64,000 nucleotides of DNA from Monarcha castaneiventris obscurior (taxonomy: Eukaryota > Chordata > Aves > Passeriformes > Monarchidae), in NCBI GenBank assembly GCA_026261815.1, contig JAMPIT010000230.1, forward strand, positions 10,663,001-10,727,000, written 5' to 3'. This document shows, one piece after another, positions 26,101 through 40,248 of the stretch. A program made the translations under genes and the position numbers. Every line of letters starts with the position of its first letter. The first letter of the stretch is position 1. Below the pieces are notes generated by a model that was not told where the DNA came from, searched no databases, and was given only the letters and a program-made list of their open reading frames with translations.

Positions 26101-28066
26101 CTGCTGGGTGCACATGGCTCTGGTAGGGGGGCTCCTGGCCAAGCCTTGGAGATACCATTTATGTCCCTATGAATCTGACTGTCTCCAGTAAATGCTGCTC
26201 ATCTCAAAGCAGTATTTTTCCCTGGAAGACACATTTAGTGCTGGACAAGTAGGTAAAGTCATATGAAGGGGGAAGAAATATTTCGCTCTTGTTTTATATA
26301 CTTAGGAAGCTGCTGCTGCTTTTTTCATTTCCCACACTTTAAACTGTTTTATCTAATTCAGGGTGTTTCAAGTTATTATTCTAGACAGTCACTTAAATAA
26401 AAATAAACAACTTAAAATACATCATTAAAAAGTATGTTGTTCCCAAAATGGAGTCAATGATGTGTCCCACAGGACCAGAAAATGAACCTTAGAATATTAT
26501 GGACAATTTAAAATGGGCAGATTTAATTATAGCAGGAGTGTGCAATTACTGAATGAGGTATGAGAGACATGGGAAATGTTCCCATCTAAATAATGACCAG
26601 AATGTGCTTGTTCTAATAATATTCCATAACACATTTAGGGCCCTAGGATTACAACACTTTCAGGTTATTAGAAGACGATGATAATAGTGTGTTTTATTGC
26701 CAAATTACTACCATACTCTCTGAGGTATGAAGTAATATTAATGACCATTTTCAATAAAGAATAACATTTTGCAACATCAGTAGCATTTAACCATATTAAA
26801 ATATGTTGTGTTGTGCAGTAAAGCCCTGGGGTATAGAGATGAAAACTAAAGAGTTTAATTTTGAGATGCAATTGGGAAATTATTTGGACATACAATAAAG
26901 CTTTAGGGTAAAAATATATTAATGAAGTATGTTTTTTAACTATTTGCAATAAATAAAAGATGCATGTATATTGCCTGATTGTAATTTTGGTTTATAACAA
27001 TGTTAAAATCAGTGCACAGCTTACATTCTCTTTAGTGTGCTATATAAAATTTCAATTATCTACATGTCTGTTAAATCTAGAAATGAGCCAATAAAAGAGA
27101 GAATTAGTACATATATGTAAATGAATGCTGCTTGGAATGCATATTAAAAATATTTTTCATAACAGAGGAAGCTTCATAGAATAGGTGACAAGATAACATT
27201 CAGTTTCTCTGGTAGCATATTCTCTTAATGAGGAGCTCTGTGTTCATACAATGTACCAACAGCCATTCTTTACAGATTTTTCTGCTTCTTTAACTGTAAA
27301 TATTGCAATACTTGTTTTGCCAAGGTCAGATGCTCAGACTTGGTGACATTATTGTCATTGATCTAATCAACTGTAACTCTCATACCATCTGGTTAAGTTA
27401 TTATGTTAATTCCAAGTAAATAAGTTAATTCCAGTCACTCAGAACTGCCAAAGATGGGAATTTTTATGATGTCAAAATATGTCTCTGAAGATAAATAAAC
27501 CCTCAGTACATCTTGTGTGTTATGGAATGTTGTAAAAACTAAAGATGTATTTTCCTGTGGGTGCATCACTTTCATTTGCTTAAAACAAATCTGAGTTTTA
27601 TTTAGAGTCGTAAAAATAAGGAAATCATATTGTGAGTTTATAGTTACTGTAAAATACCATAAAATATTTCTAAGTTACCATCTTCCGTTGAGTCAGCAAC
27701 TGAAGAGTTGCATATGATACACATTCTAATTGTATATGATATCATTTTACACTGTACAAATACAGTTAAATGGGCTCCATAGGATACATTAAGGATTGGT
27801 TTGCAGCCATGATCTTGTATTTAATGTCAGATCTGGAAGTGTCAGAATCACAAAGCTTGACTTGGATCTGTACAGAAATAAAGTGAAGAACTTGCTGTCT
27901 GTTGACTTGGAGCTTTAGTTCTGCTTAGAGATATGAAAGTTAAATCTGTCCTTAATTCTGTGCTAGATGATGGAGCTTCTGTTCTCCCTTAATGTACAAA
28001 GATCATGATTTGAGCAGTGAAAAATCAAGAGGTTACCTTTTAGAAATCCTTGGAATTTGTTTGAAA
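20175..28066. other. Long non-coding tract without recognised transposons
   Basis: No convincing exon, RNA gene or transposon. GC-richer patches lie at 20340-20540 and 20660-20900; the second contains AATAAA followed by GCAGTTTTCATT, which could be an old LTR or poly(A) site, but I cannot support that further. An imperfect inverted repeat is present at 22944-22987 (GATGAGGTAATAAT against ATAATATTATCCACATC). The rest, notably 26.3-27.8 kb, is evenly AT-rich. Confidence 0.4.
20251..20274 (+). repeat. 24-bp exact duplicate, copy 2
   Basis: Exact match to 16373-16396. It is followed directly by a short tandem (AGATACTCAC twice, 20274-20292), which is not present beside copy 1. Confidence 0.75.
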
Positions 28067-28097
28067 TTCATCACGAGAGTATAATTCTCGTGATGAA
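28067..28097. repeat. Perfect 12-bp inverted repeat
   Basis: Arms TTCATCACGAGA (28067-28078) and TCTCGTGATGAA (28086-28097) are perfect reverse complements around a 7-base loop (GTATAAT). Pairing stops at both outer edges, so the stem is 12 bp. It is too short for a typical microRNA precursor. It is not T-rich enough on the 3' side to be a bacterial-style terminator, which would not apply here anyway. Confidence 0.85.
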
Positions 28098-29199
28098 CTT
28101 GTGTCTTCATAAAGTGAAGAAGCATTCAGGGATTAAGCTAAAATCTGTGTTTTGAAACTCTGGATAAGAATCACAAGAGTCTGATGAAATATTAAGGACT
28201 GAAAATCCTGAAATTTAAGTTAGGACTTGAATGAGTCCTGGTTCAGGTTGGACTTGATGTGTGTCTTTTGTTAACATACTGTTCTGAGACTGTCAGTTTG
28301 TGGCTCTTAACTTGTGACTACTCCAGCTGTTGCTCTATTTCTTATCTCACAATCATTTTGGTATTTAAGAATAAAATAAAAAGTCTTGTCCTAGTCATAA
28401 ACAGAAGCCTGGTTAGGCCATGTCAGATAATAAAATCTAGAGCCCCTCAAGTCTTCATAGTTAAGAGCTGTAGGACAGGGCAGAGGTGCTGTCTGGTAGC
28501 TTTGATACTGGAGCATGGCCTTGGGAGCCATTGTGTCTAAATGAACAGAATAATTTGAAAGGCTCTCAGGGAAGGACTAGTGTTTGGTGGCATAATATGC
28601 AAATTATTTGCTTGGCAACATGGTCTGTAATGCAATTTGAGATGGAGTTTTAACTAGTCCAGTTTTATGCATAATAATTTTAAAGCAATATAGAGAGTTA
28701 ACTATTAAGCTATTTATGTCAACCTCACAGTTTAATACGGTTTATTTGACTGGATATTGTTTAAGTAAAAGCAATTTTGCATATGGAGGTGCACAAGTGG
28801 ATTAAATGGCTCTTGTAAGTAGTGATAATAATGTGTTTTTGGTAAACACTGGTAAGTCTGAAATGTATGTGGTTTTCTGATGTCAGAAACAAGTAAATGA
28901 GCTCTTTCTTCCCATTCTGTATTCAGAAGTGCAGTCACCTGCTATGAAGTATAAAAGTAGGGAGGTGAGGGATGTCTTGTCTTAGCCAGCAAGATTTATT
29001 TAAACTAGAAGAATATTTTTAATGCATTTAGTTTGGCTGGCTTTGAATAAAATACATCATGTCTCTGTGTACAGGTTTTTCTCTGTATTTCATAAAAAAA
29101 GAAGCGTAGTAACAAAGCCAGTGTTTATTCAAACCAAAAGGTTTTTAATGATCCCTCTCACTAGGAGGGAGCCCCAATATCTTCACAGGAACTACAAAT

Positions 29200-29227
29200 G
29201 TATACATACGTACATACATATATATTA
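29200..29227. repeat. Simple repeat, TACA/TATA type
   Basis: Alternating TACA and TATA units with one interruption (ATACATACGTACATACATAT). A short, ordinary microsatellite. Confidence 0.85.
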
Positions 29228-30600
29228 ATATTTTTAATGCACACCAAGAGGAACCACTTTTTCTGTAGTCCTGCGTGGGATGAGTGCACTGAAACCCCTC
29301 CTATTATTTCTAGGTCCTGGAGTAAATGCTCTGGAATATTGTTGATTTGGCCAGAGAGACTCAACTATTTACTTTCTAACGGGAAAAAAAGAAAAAAAAA
29401 AAAGATGGACTTAAATCTGAATAGAATAAAGGAGTCCACCAGCATGGTTGCTGTGCCTCAAGACAGGAAGAAAATGGGAGCTATGGTGGGAAATGGAGCT
29501 GAACTGGTATTTACTCCTACCAGCCTCAGAAACAGAGCCCAGAAGGAGTTCTTAGTTTTTACTGAACTTGTTTTTTTGTTATTCTTTGCTCCTGGATAGA
29601 CACAGCTGCAGCATGGAGTAGCAGTTGGGCTTCGCCCACATACCAGGCAGCATGGGGGACTTCCCAGGGAGAAGGTGGGAGAGGTAATCCCCATCCCATG
29701 GCCCGTCCTGTGCACTGCTGATGCCGCATGCCCAGGGCAGCTCTTTGCTTGCCCTGCTCTGCTGGGAGCCACGGCTTGAGAGGAGCAGCTGTCCAGTGTT
29801 GGCAAGGCTGGCATGGACAACTACACCTAGCCCAGGAAGAGGATTTTGAGAAATAGAAATACTTGCAGTAGTCTTAAAACCATGTCAGACAAATATTTTT
29901 GAATTTTCTCATTTATAAAATCAAAGCATTCTTAGTGTACTGTAGCCAGTGCTGCTCTCACCACAGTCATTATTTAGGCCCTGGAAGCACAAGCAGCCTG
30001 TTTGATTTACTGACTAAGTGTAATCCCTTAGTGAATAATTGAAATTACTGGATGTAGTCAATAGCATTAGGTAGCTCACAGAGTGACATACAGAGCTTTG
30101 GTGAAAGCTGGTCTTTTTGTTTTGGCTTATCAGAAGATTCCTCCTGATATTCTGCATAGCATTTTATCTGTTCCATATCAAACAGAGCTGCAGGTTTTGT
30201 AGCTTAAGCAGTGACATTCCTTTCAAAATGCTGCTTGTGTGATGGATTTGCAAGTGCTGGGATTGGCAGTGTAGCAGCTCCATTTTCTGCACGGAAGATG
30301 CACTAACTGTTCAGCAGAGGTCACTGTGAGTTTGTGCTTGAGACATTTTAATACAACTTATCAAAATGTAGTACTGAAAATATTAATATTATGACTAGGA
30401 AATTCTTGTGCCTGCATTAGCTTTGAAATGAAACACTGAATTTTAAGAAAGATCTTTTTTGTGTAAGTAGAAATTGGAGGTGATTGCAAGATTTCAAAGA
30501 ACACTGAATAGCCTTAAGAAATGTGGCATGTGTCCAGAATTTAGTCATCTTTAGTATTACTTACCAAGATTTATCCAAATGATGACTTCTGAGAAGTGCC

Positions 30601-30628
30601 TCTTCCTCCTCCTCCTCCTTCTCCTTCT
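30601..30628. repeat. Simple repeat, (TCC)n/(CTT)n
   Basis: A polypyrimidine run of TCC units grading into CTT units. A short microsatellite; the minus-strand Gly-rich open frame across it is an artefact. Confidence 0.85.
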
Positions 30629-33600
30629 AAAATGTGTTGCTTCTCCCATCCCCCAAGAGCCAGGTGTGTCAGTCCCTTGCACAAATGTTTTACACCTTCC
30701 TGAAGCTCAATTTCCCTGCTCTTAAAGGCCCCAAGATGAAGAGAGAAAGGAGTGTGCTTTTCCTGTTTCTTTGTTGAGTTACTAAAGTCAGCATTAAAAT
30801 CAGCTGGGAGTTCCATCTATTTTCCCAGTTCTGTATGTTTTTTCTTGTTCCCTTCATCATCACAGTAAGCTTCCAAAGCTATACGGCAGCAAAATAACCT
30901 TTTACTGCTGTTTTCCCCTTTCACTGTGTACCTCTATGCTGCCATTGTCTTGGGGGGTCAGTAGTAGTTCTCATCTGCTGTCGGAGAATGTTTTCCAGTT
31001 ACAAACAAAAAAAACCACTCTTAGAGCTTCTGAAAAATGCTGGTTTAAAGCTTTTTGTTTTCCTGCTACCAATTGCTAATTACAGCTGTGAAAACTAGTC
31101 CTTGGAGAAATCTTCTAAAGACAACTTCCGATTCTGATTAACCAGAAGCTAATGAGGCTTTCAAGTCTTCTGGATTTTTCACTTGATCTTAGTTCTTCAA
31201 GGGCTTGTATAATCTTATTATGGAAATAGTGCCAACAGATGTTTGCAATTTTGCATGTGCTGCAGCTCTATCACTGTGAGGGCATGGGAGACTCCAGAAG
31301 TTGATTAGCAGAGAAAAACAAGTTTAGATTGTTGCTACATGTTTGGATGGAGCAAGGAACTCCAGTTCCATTCAAGAAAATACAGGGAAAGAAGAGTTCA
31401 TTTAAGCATGGACATTGCAGGATGGTAGGGATGTTTGTGAAATTGACACTAGGAGTCTTTTGTTAGATTGGCAAATAGAGCCTTGTCCGAACATATATTC
31501 TCATTTTATGTTGACTCCTTATCGGTTTTATTTTTTGTGGTTGTACTGAGGTGAAGTAAACTGAAAACCCAGCATGGTGAGCCTTCCAGTAAGTCATGCC
31601 TGTGTTTGTGACTTTGGAAACAACCAGTTTTGGTGGTTGCCAGAAATGGGAACTGTATCATTAGTTACAAGCTTCTGTATGGTAATGCGGCTTTTCAGTT
31701 CTATTCCAGTTTAGTCATAGTACCTTATTTTGAATACCAAAAGACCTCAAAGTGTGTCCTGAGGGTGGAAGGACATGTAGTGGTGAATGGCATTTGTGTG
31801 TTCCTCCTCCACACTGTAGTGAAGTTTTCTGAGTATGCCTCATTCTCAAAGAAGCACCTGGGGCAAAGATAGGTGGCAAAGGAGTTGCTCTGTCCCCCAC
31901 AGGACAAAGAATTGTGGCTCCAACTTTGGTAAGGACTCAGAAATTCAGATTCAATCTGCAGTTACAAGTAGCCTCCTTGGGCAGAGCCCCTGTGGCCAGA
32001 TAGGAGTTTGTAGCCAGCAAAGTTGGAGATGGAGTATGAAGCTCCCATCCCTGTTGAGGGAAGCAGGTACCACAAGGCAGGCGTACAGCTATGATCAGAG
32101 CAGAAGCTCTGACTCGTCAAAATGGGGTTTGAAAACAGCACTGCTGGTGTGAAGCTGATGTTCTCTTTGTTCCTTTCTCTGCAGGGTAATGAGACAAAGT
32201 CAAATAGCACGAAGTGCAATAGGAATACTGTAAACATGTATGTAAAATCTGTGGCCAGAATTTAAAAAATATGCATAAAAACTGTCAGTTCCCCCCTCCT
32301 TCCCCACAGTGCTTCTTCTCTGCAACTATATCTATAAACAGTTATGTGCCATCTGCATATTGCATGCTGCCTTCCTGTTGTGTCTTCTGAAGATGAACTG
32401 TACTGATTAGGGTAACATTAAGGTAGTAACTCGCTGTAACTCAGTAAGATTGGTAGTTTACTGTTAGAGTACACCTTATCACAAATTTTCCTTTGACTGG
32501 GATACAAAATATGCTTTTTAATTTGTCATCTTGAAATATTTCTGATTGTTTCTGTAAAGGTGAGGGGATGGAAGTAAGGTGTTTTTGGAGGTGTCTGCAT
32601 GGATACAGGAAGGCTTTATGCAAAGCATTGATTAAAGACAAGGGTTTGCTGTCCATAATAGGTTAGTGCATCCACAGAGCACCATTCTGTGGCAAGCCTG
32701 TGCTGAAGTATTCCTCAGCCTGTAATGGTTCAGATGTTGCTGTGCAGGTGCAGCTGGGATTCCTGGCACAGGTATTTCTGAGGTAAATAACTGTGGCTGA
32801 GCAGGTGCAAATAGCTGATCTTCCTCATAGTGACCTGACACAATTTACAGAGTTTATGGATTTTTTTTTCTGTTAAAAAATTTAATGCCTATTGGAGTTT
32901 TGGTGTCTTCAGAATGGAAAGATTTTGGTCTGGCCAGTTTGCTATTTTTTTTTTTCATTTTTATTTTTATGATTTTTTTTTTCAAAACTTAAAGTAAGAG
33001 GACATATGGATTAGAAACAGGCAGCAACTCATTATATGGTCTGAGCAATGTGTGCCTGCATGGCACCAGGGGCTCAGAGAAGATGATCCTTTCAGTCATT
33101 TACATTCAGCTTTTGTCAGTAATCAGAACATTTTCAAATATTAACACAGAAAATGCCAACTCATTCTCAACTTAGTGATATAAAGTGTATCAGTTTTCTG
33201 GTCCAATTCCCAAATTTGATAAGCAAAAGAGAACCCCTTTGCTTGTGCTTTAATTATGGAAAATGGCCATGATGTTGGGCTTTTCTGAATAAAATGGATG
33301 AAAAATCATATTAGTTTAGCTTATTCGTGCTAAGGTATGGAGAAGAACATTGTGACAGGAATATAATTTTAACACTGCTGTTAAAAAAGAAATTGAAAAT
33401 AATTCATACATGACACTAGTAGTAAATAGCATTCTGCTCGTTAGAACTAGTACCTATTGTGTGTGTATTAGGCACATCCAAGGTATGAATAAGTTTTATA
33501 CAAAAACAGCTTGTTACTATCTTATTGAAATGTGTTTTTATAACTATTAGTGCTATGGTGTGGTTCTGCAGTCTTTTCACTGAATATGCATAGTTCTAAG

Positions 33601-33807
33601 ACAAATATTCTTCCCGACCTCAGCCATGTTGTTACAGTCCTTCAACACAGGTAAGGCAGAGAGCATCTTCAGAGTCTCACATCATGGGCAGCCTTTACAG
33701 AGGAATGGCATTGCAATGACTTCCAGCTGCTGCTGTTTGCACTGGAACATGGAATATTGTTCCTAATCCCATTCTCCTCCTCTCCATATCCATGTAGAGA
33801 CTAATTC

Positions 33808-33830
33808 ATTATTATTATTATTTATTTATT
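33808..33830. repeat. Simple repeat, (ATT)n(ATTT)n
   Basis: Four ATT units followed by ATTT units. A short AT microsatellite. Confidence 0.8.
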
Positions 33831-36800
33831 CTTACTTTGTTTACAAATAGATTATGAAAGATAAAAATAATCACCTCAACATCCCACTATTTGGTGACCA
33901 GCTGCTGCCCAGGATTCAGCTGAAAGGCAGTTGAGAAAAGTGATGAAACAACTTCCAAAGAAAGGAGACTTATTCCTCATGTTTGCTTCCTCAAATTCCC
34001 CACTCTACAAAACCATGTTTCTTTCAAAAGAGTGTATTTAGTGGCCTTTGATATGCAAACTATTGAAATGGTGATGAACAGTGAAATAAATATTTCATTT
34101 TAATCTCTACTTTGATTAGTTATTGGCATTTTGTCTCTTTGTGATCCTCCACATATTAATATTAAATATGCAAAAGGATAGGAAATTCAAAATCTATGCA
34201 AACCTTCCGTATTCTTCCCAGCAACAACCTTGCATAAGAAGAAATATGGACCAGTTATAAGAAGAAATGAAAGGGCAGCCCCTCTGGGCTGGTGTTGGTT
34301 TTAGTTCTTTGCAGGTCAAGTTCAACTTGGTGATAGCGCTGAGTGCTTTCTACACCTTTTCAATTGCAGATACCAAACTGGGAATGAAGTTAACCTTCCA
34401 AGCAATTACATATTATCCTTTTGCAACCAAGCATCACTTTCACTGCTGCTGTTTTGGAAGTGTCTGTTTATTTATCTGTGTATAGATAAGGTTTTTGTAG
34501 CAGTTTTCAAGCAATGTCTCAGCTGCGGTTTTGTAGCTAATTATGATCTTTTCTGAAAGAAGTTTTGGATGTTGCAAGTAGTTACCTAAATTGAAAAGAA
34601 TTTGGAAATTTTTTCGGTCCAAATTTGGTAAGCATGTGAAAACTGCTCCCCAGCTCAGAGTATCAATAATTTATTTTGTTGATTTAAAAGATAAGATTGC
34701 TTGACTGTAAATTTAACTTAGGCAAGGTCATTGGGAAAATTAGAAATCAGCTAAACTGGGAAAAGGAGGAATGTCTTCGTGTGGAGTACAGGCTTGATCT
34801 ACTGAAATTAATTTTCTCAGTGGAGAAGGTAAAGGCTTTCTTTTTTCTCATTTTCTCTTTTGAGGTTTGTTGACTTACTACATGCATTCTTGATCTTTCA
34901 AAACAATCAGAAAATTGGAGATTCTTCTGAAAACCTCCAAAGGAAAACCAAAAAGCTCTATAAGGAAAACTGGCTGGTATCAGTGATTAATGTGCAAATT
35001 AAGATAATAAAATAGCTCACCATTAAGGCTGACCTGGGCTGTGCAGTGATCTCTAATAAACCCAACAAAATCCTCTTTGACAAAGAATTTCTTTCTCTGA
35101 GAAGGCTAAACAATTTCTAAGAGTGTCTGCCACTCTACAAGATGTGCACACTCTTGGTATATTTGTTGGTACTAAATGGATTTGCTTTTAAGCATATTTG
35201 CAGCCAAATTTATTTGTCTTCCTGCTGGCTCCTGCAATCAAGAATCATAAGTATGACTGTTCAGCATCATAAACTTTTTGACAGGAACAAGTTGACTGCT
35301 GGGCTTGCAAGGTCTTGAAGCTGTAATGTTAATGCAATAGAGAGTCTGCCCCAGCATTGGTGAGACACGTCTGTGAACCTTCACCAGAAGGTGGAGATTC
35401 ATGTTCCTCCTCTGAGCCACAGCAGTAACCACAGGTCCAGTGGCATTTCCTCCAGGCTGAGGAGCATGTACTCCAGGAGTGCTACAATATTTAGGACAAA
35501 ATTTTGGTGCCTTGTTTACAAATATAACTAAGGAGCATATTTTGACATAAGGACTGAATTAGTGGAGATGAGAGCTGAGCAGATTGCTTAATACTAAGAT
35601 TTATGAGGCACCTGAGATATTGAACATTAAATACATGCATACTTCTTCCTATTCTTGGGGATCTGCGTGCTTTCAATTCCTTTAGTACTCTTACTTTGGT
35701 GTGATCTGGCCTTTTGTGACATGTATTTTTATAAAAGCCCAATTGGGTAATGAAATATTTTAGTTATATGTTTGCAGCTGGAGCGCTAATGAAAAGTCAG
35801 CTGATCACCATAGAAAATCCTTTTGTGTTATCACTGCTTTTAGGGAAATGTCTGTCTCTGTTCATTCCCTGGCTGGCAGATGAAATCATGTCAGGACTTA
35901 CCTGCTTCAGTGCAAAGGCAGCTGGTCTCAGTGCTGAGCAAGGGTGTTTGAACTAACCTGGGTGCCAAGGATCAGGTCTGCAAATCACACCTCAAAACTT
36001 CTGACCTTAATGCTCTCTGAAGTGTCAATTTAGCTTCCTAAGTGTTGGGCCACCTTGTTTTTCAACTGTAAGACTTACTAATAACTTTTTGCTTTATATT
36101 TATTGCTTCCATTATTAGAAAACAGTGAATTGAGTTTAACAGAATCTTAATAGAAAAGAATACTAGTTTTCTGGATGTGGTTTTTTCCCTTCTTCTTTTT
36201 ATCCATGTCACGGCTCTTTATTTTGAGCAGGGTGTGGATATATTTTCATTTCTCTTGGCTGTGTGTCTTTCCCACCCAGCCACACAAACAAGAGGGAACA
36301 TCTTTCAATTCAGAAGTTGGCAAAAATAACAGAGCAGCAAAATTCCATCCTTGGGGAGAAGGTTAGGTGTTCTTTTAAGAATGTGAGAAAAGCAGCAGGT
36401 TTTGCCTTAAGGTACCGGGGTGAAAATTGGTATCTTTGTATGGGATCTTTCATTAACACATGGAAGAACAAAGACAACACACGGGAAGATGTACAGAAAA
36501 GTGCTACTAGTAATAGAGAATATCAGCTTTTCCCTATCCAGGATTTGGGGCATTTTGGATATTCCTTATGTATATTCACCTGGAGTTTTGTAGCTGGTAC
36601 TGAACGGTGTTTCTGCTTTTCTAAAATTCACTTTTCATCTTTACTGCCCTTGTGCAGAAGCACTGACATCACTATGAAAAAATACTTCAATCTGATATAG
36701 TTTAAATTGAAAAATCATTCATCAGTGAGGAGGTGTAATAACAACATGTATGGGAATAGCTTCTTATTTTCATATTTTATGAATAAGCCAAATACAATAG

Positions 36801-39800
36801 ATAATTCAATTATGAAGGATCAGAGAGTTTTAGTCTTGATCAGAGGGTGCACTGATTTATGCCATTAACCAATTCAAATACTTGCATTTGTCACAGATCT
36901 ACTGTGGCAGATGGAGGATCCCAAGGGATAATTTGCTGCAACTCAGTAGGAGCTAAAATGTAGCTTGCAATGAAATAGGCAGCAGCAGGAGAGTGACAGG
37001 GAGAGCAGCATTAGAGGAAGATGAGCAGCAGCCTTGCATGCTGTGTTCTGGAGCAGCATGGCTTTTTGGGTCAAATTAATATGAGTGTCAGTGCTTCTGT
37101 TGCAAAGTTTCTGTTTGGCTGCACTCTTTTACAAAGCTTGTAAGACAAGTCTTGTCTGCAGGTGTTTGCAGATTTTGAATTCAAGGTTGACATGAAGAAA
37201 ACTTGTTTCAAAACATCCATTGTGCTGGGGACTGTGGTAATAGTAGTAGTAAGTGTCTGAGTGTGAGTGTTTCTGTGTAGCTACTTAGACATAGTGGGGA
37301 GAACTCCTGTCATGCTGTCTCTAACAATAACACATACTTAACTGTAATTTTTACATTGGTTTCTAGTTTATCGATTGGAGATTGTGTAGGCTGATGCTAG
37401 TGGGAAATCCTGGTAAGTGCAGCAAAGGTTGAGAAAGGGTGCCTTGACTGATAGGATAAAGAAACCTTCTGTATTATTACAGAGGTCACTGAGGTTTGTA
37501 GAAATGTATGAATTGGCTGCTTTCTGAAGAGTGTATTTATTGCAATATTTAAGATGTGATATACTAACTGTGATGTCTATATTCCCAGAAGAACACAATA
37601 TTCTGATGTTCTAATGTCACTGTTCATAGTCAAGCTTTGTCATTATCATTCATAGGGCACAGTCAATGAGATCAGCACTTTACAGAAATGAAGTTTCTGG
37701 TCAGAGGAGTTTTTGTTCTAATTATGTAATTAACAAGAATTAATTTATTAAATTGCAGATGAATGAGGATTAGCAAAATGATAAAAAGTGACAAAAACCT
37801 ACTAAACTCCTCTATATTGTGCTTTTTTTTTTTTTTGGATGCACAGACCTGGACTATACCATCTCATTGAACAATTGTTTCACTGCAAGATTTACACACT
37901 GCATTTCCTATATGGATAAAAATATTGCCCCTGGTAGGATGGAAGTAAAAAAAAAATTCTAAAAATAAAGGAAAGTTAAATGACATACAATGATTGGAAA
38001 GATTTAAAAAATGAAATTTCAGGGCATGTACATAATGTATGATGTATATATTGGTAAAATATTTAACATCTGTTTTATATTACTTGCAGTGACACCACTA
38101 CAGCATTTTCTCCAGGAACTTAAAATTGCTAACACAATTACATAGCTTTAAGTTACCAGGCTGCTTGGGACTTGAGCATCTGTGGAGTAATTGTTTCTCT
38201 GTGATTTTTAATTCTTTTCCTATTTCCTTAGAAGGCTGGTTTTTTTTTCAGTTGGTTGGTTTTTTGGTTTTGTGTTTTTGGCTTTTTTTCATAGTGACAG
38301 TTGTAGTTAGCTGCCTAATTGCAGAGTCATTGCAAATCTTCCTTCTTCAGAGGCTTGCTAATGGCATTAACTGATTAACGACAAGCACGTTAAGGTGTCA
38401 TTATATAACCACTGAAACGTTTCTTTCCATTTCATGGTCGGTGGCTCTTGTTGACCCTGCTGATTAGATCATAAATGCAGAAACGTCCTACTGGAAGTTC
38501 TGAGGTTCAGCTAAGGGCAGGAAAGAAGATGCTTTTAATGCCGTCTTATTATCAGGCCATGTTCAAAAATAATACAGAATTTTATTGATGCATTTCACAT
38601 CTATGATATAAATTGATCTTGGGGAAAATATTGCTCACAAAGCTAATTTGGAATATAGGCACAAAAGAATATAGACATTCAATATTTATTCTCTGTTTTC
38701 AAGAATAGGTATTTGTGTTTCTCTTTTCATAATGCATGACATATGTATAGATGTATATACAGACCTGAAAACTTCAGGCTGTGGCAAAATTAGTCTTTCA
38801 CTATTGATTTTGTTTGTTTGCCTCTTACACACAAAAGTCTCTACCTGTATGTGTAAATAATCCATAGGTACTAATAGGTAGAATGATAATAATCGCAAAA
38901 CATGATTAAAATAATTATGTAACCAAATGAAGCACTTCCATGATGCAGTGCTAGGATTAAATCTTTTTATATACATTTTAAGTTTCCACACAGTAGTTTA
39001 TAAGATTTTTCCTCTTTGAGTGTAATTTCTTGTGGCTGTGAAATGCAAACTGGAAACCACATTTGGCTTCAGCTGATTGTGGAGAGCTTAGTTCTGCTGC
39101 CCAAAGCTCTGCTAGTGCTGTAACATGTAGAAGTTGAGTATTTCCCTCAATCTCACTTTGCATGCAGGCCAGCAGGAAATAATCCTCATGTTTAACCAGC
39201 ACTGTATGTAAGAGGAATATTTTCATTTACTGACTATGGGAGAGCTCAAGTGTCGGCTGGTGAAGATGTTTCTGCCCCTCTCTACTGAATTACACATATT
39301 CCACTTGCTCCCTTCCAGCCTCTTCCATCTTGCCTTGCTTTTGTTTCGGCTCCTTTATCTCTGTAGCTCCAGTTCCTCATTCTTACTCAGGACCTTTTAT
39401 TATCTGGTCCTAGTTTTTCACTCCCTTTCCCTCCTTTGAAAAGATTTCTTTTATCTGCTCTCCTGTTGTAAGCATCAATTTGAACCATTATTAGTAAAAG
39501 CGTCTGCTGTACTTGGCATAAGAGGCAAATAAAATCAACGTGCCCCAGCAAGTGATGATACTTATGGGAAATTATGATTTAAATTAAACAGTGAACTAAT
39601 ACTTGCTGTCATTTCTAAAGAATCAGTTTCTATAGGTTCTGCTAGTTTTCAAAAACATAAACATCAGAAGCTCTGCATGTTCAGTCTGTTAGGTTTTATA
39701 GCTTTTTTGCAGCCCAAGTGAAATGTATTCAGGTTAGTTGGTTCCTGTGTTGCCATCTTGTCTAAACTTTCTTCCGGGCTAGAAAATTGATAAGTATCTG

Positions 39801-40218
39801 ATAACCACTGTGGACACAAAACAGAAACATAAAGATCATATGTTGTGTAATCATCCTGATTACTCTGAGCAGTACTATGCTGCAGGTTTCACTAATCAAG
39901 ATTAATTGTGATCTAGGCTATGTGAACTGTCATGTAGAGTGGATTGTAATTAAATAAAAATATAATCATTTTAACATTGTGCCACTAATATGTATTTACA
40001 ATAGGTAGTACTTTTGAAAAGACTCTTTCTCCATACAGTGATTAGGAAGCTGAGTTATATTTTCTAACTGAACAGATGTTGTTAAAAGCTCATATTTCAG
40101 GCCATAAAGACTTATTATATTTGAGGTTGTACAGCAAAAGAAAAATGGTTTGTACATCTGTCTGCTGTGTGAGACATCAAAAAAATCTGGAGTGGTAGAG
40201 ATTTATGGAAAGCCTCAC

Positions 40219-40248
40219 TTATGTGTATATATATACATATATATATGT
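40219..40248. repeat. TA-rich microsatellite, self-complementary
   Basis: Two TATATATA blocks separated by CA, so the tract can form a hairpin. Ordinary AT microsatellite. Confidence 0.8.
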
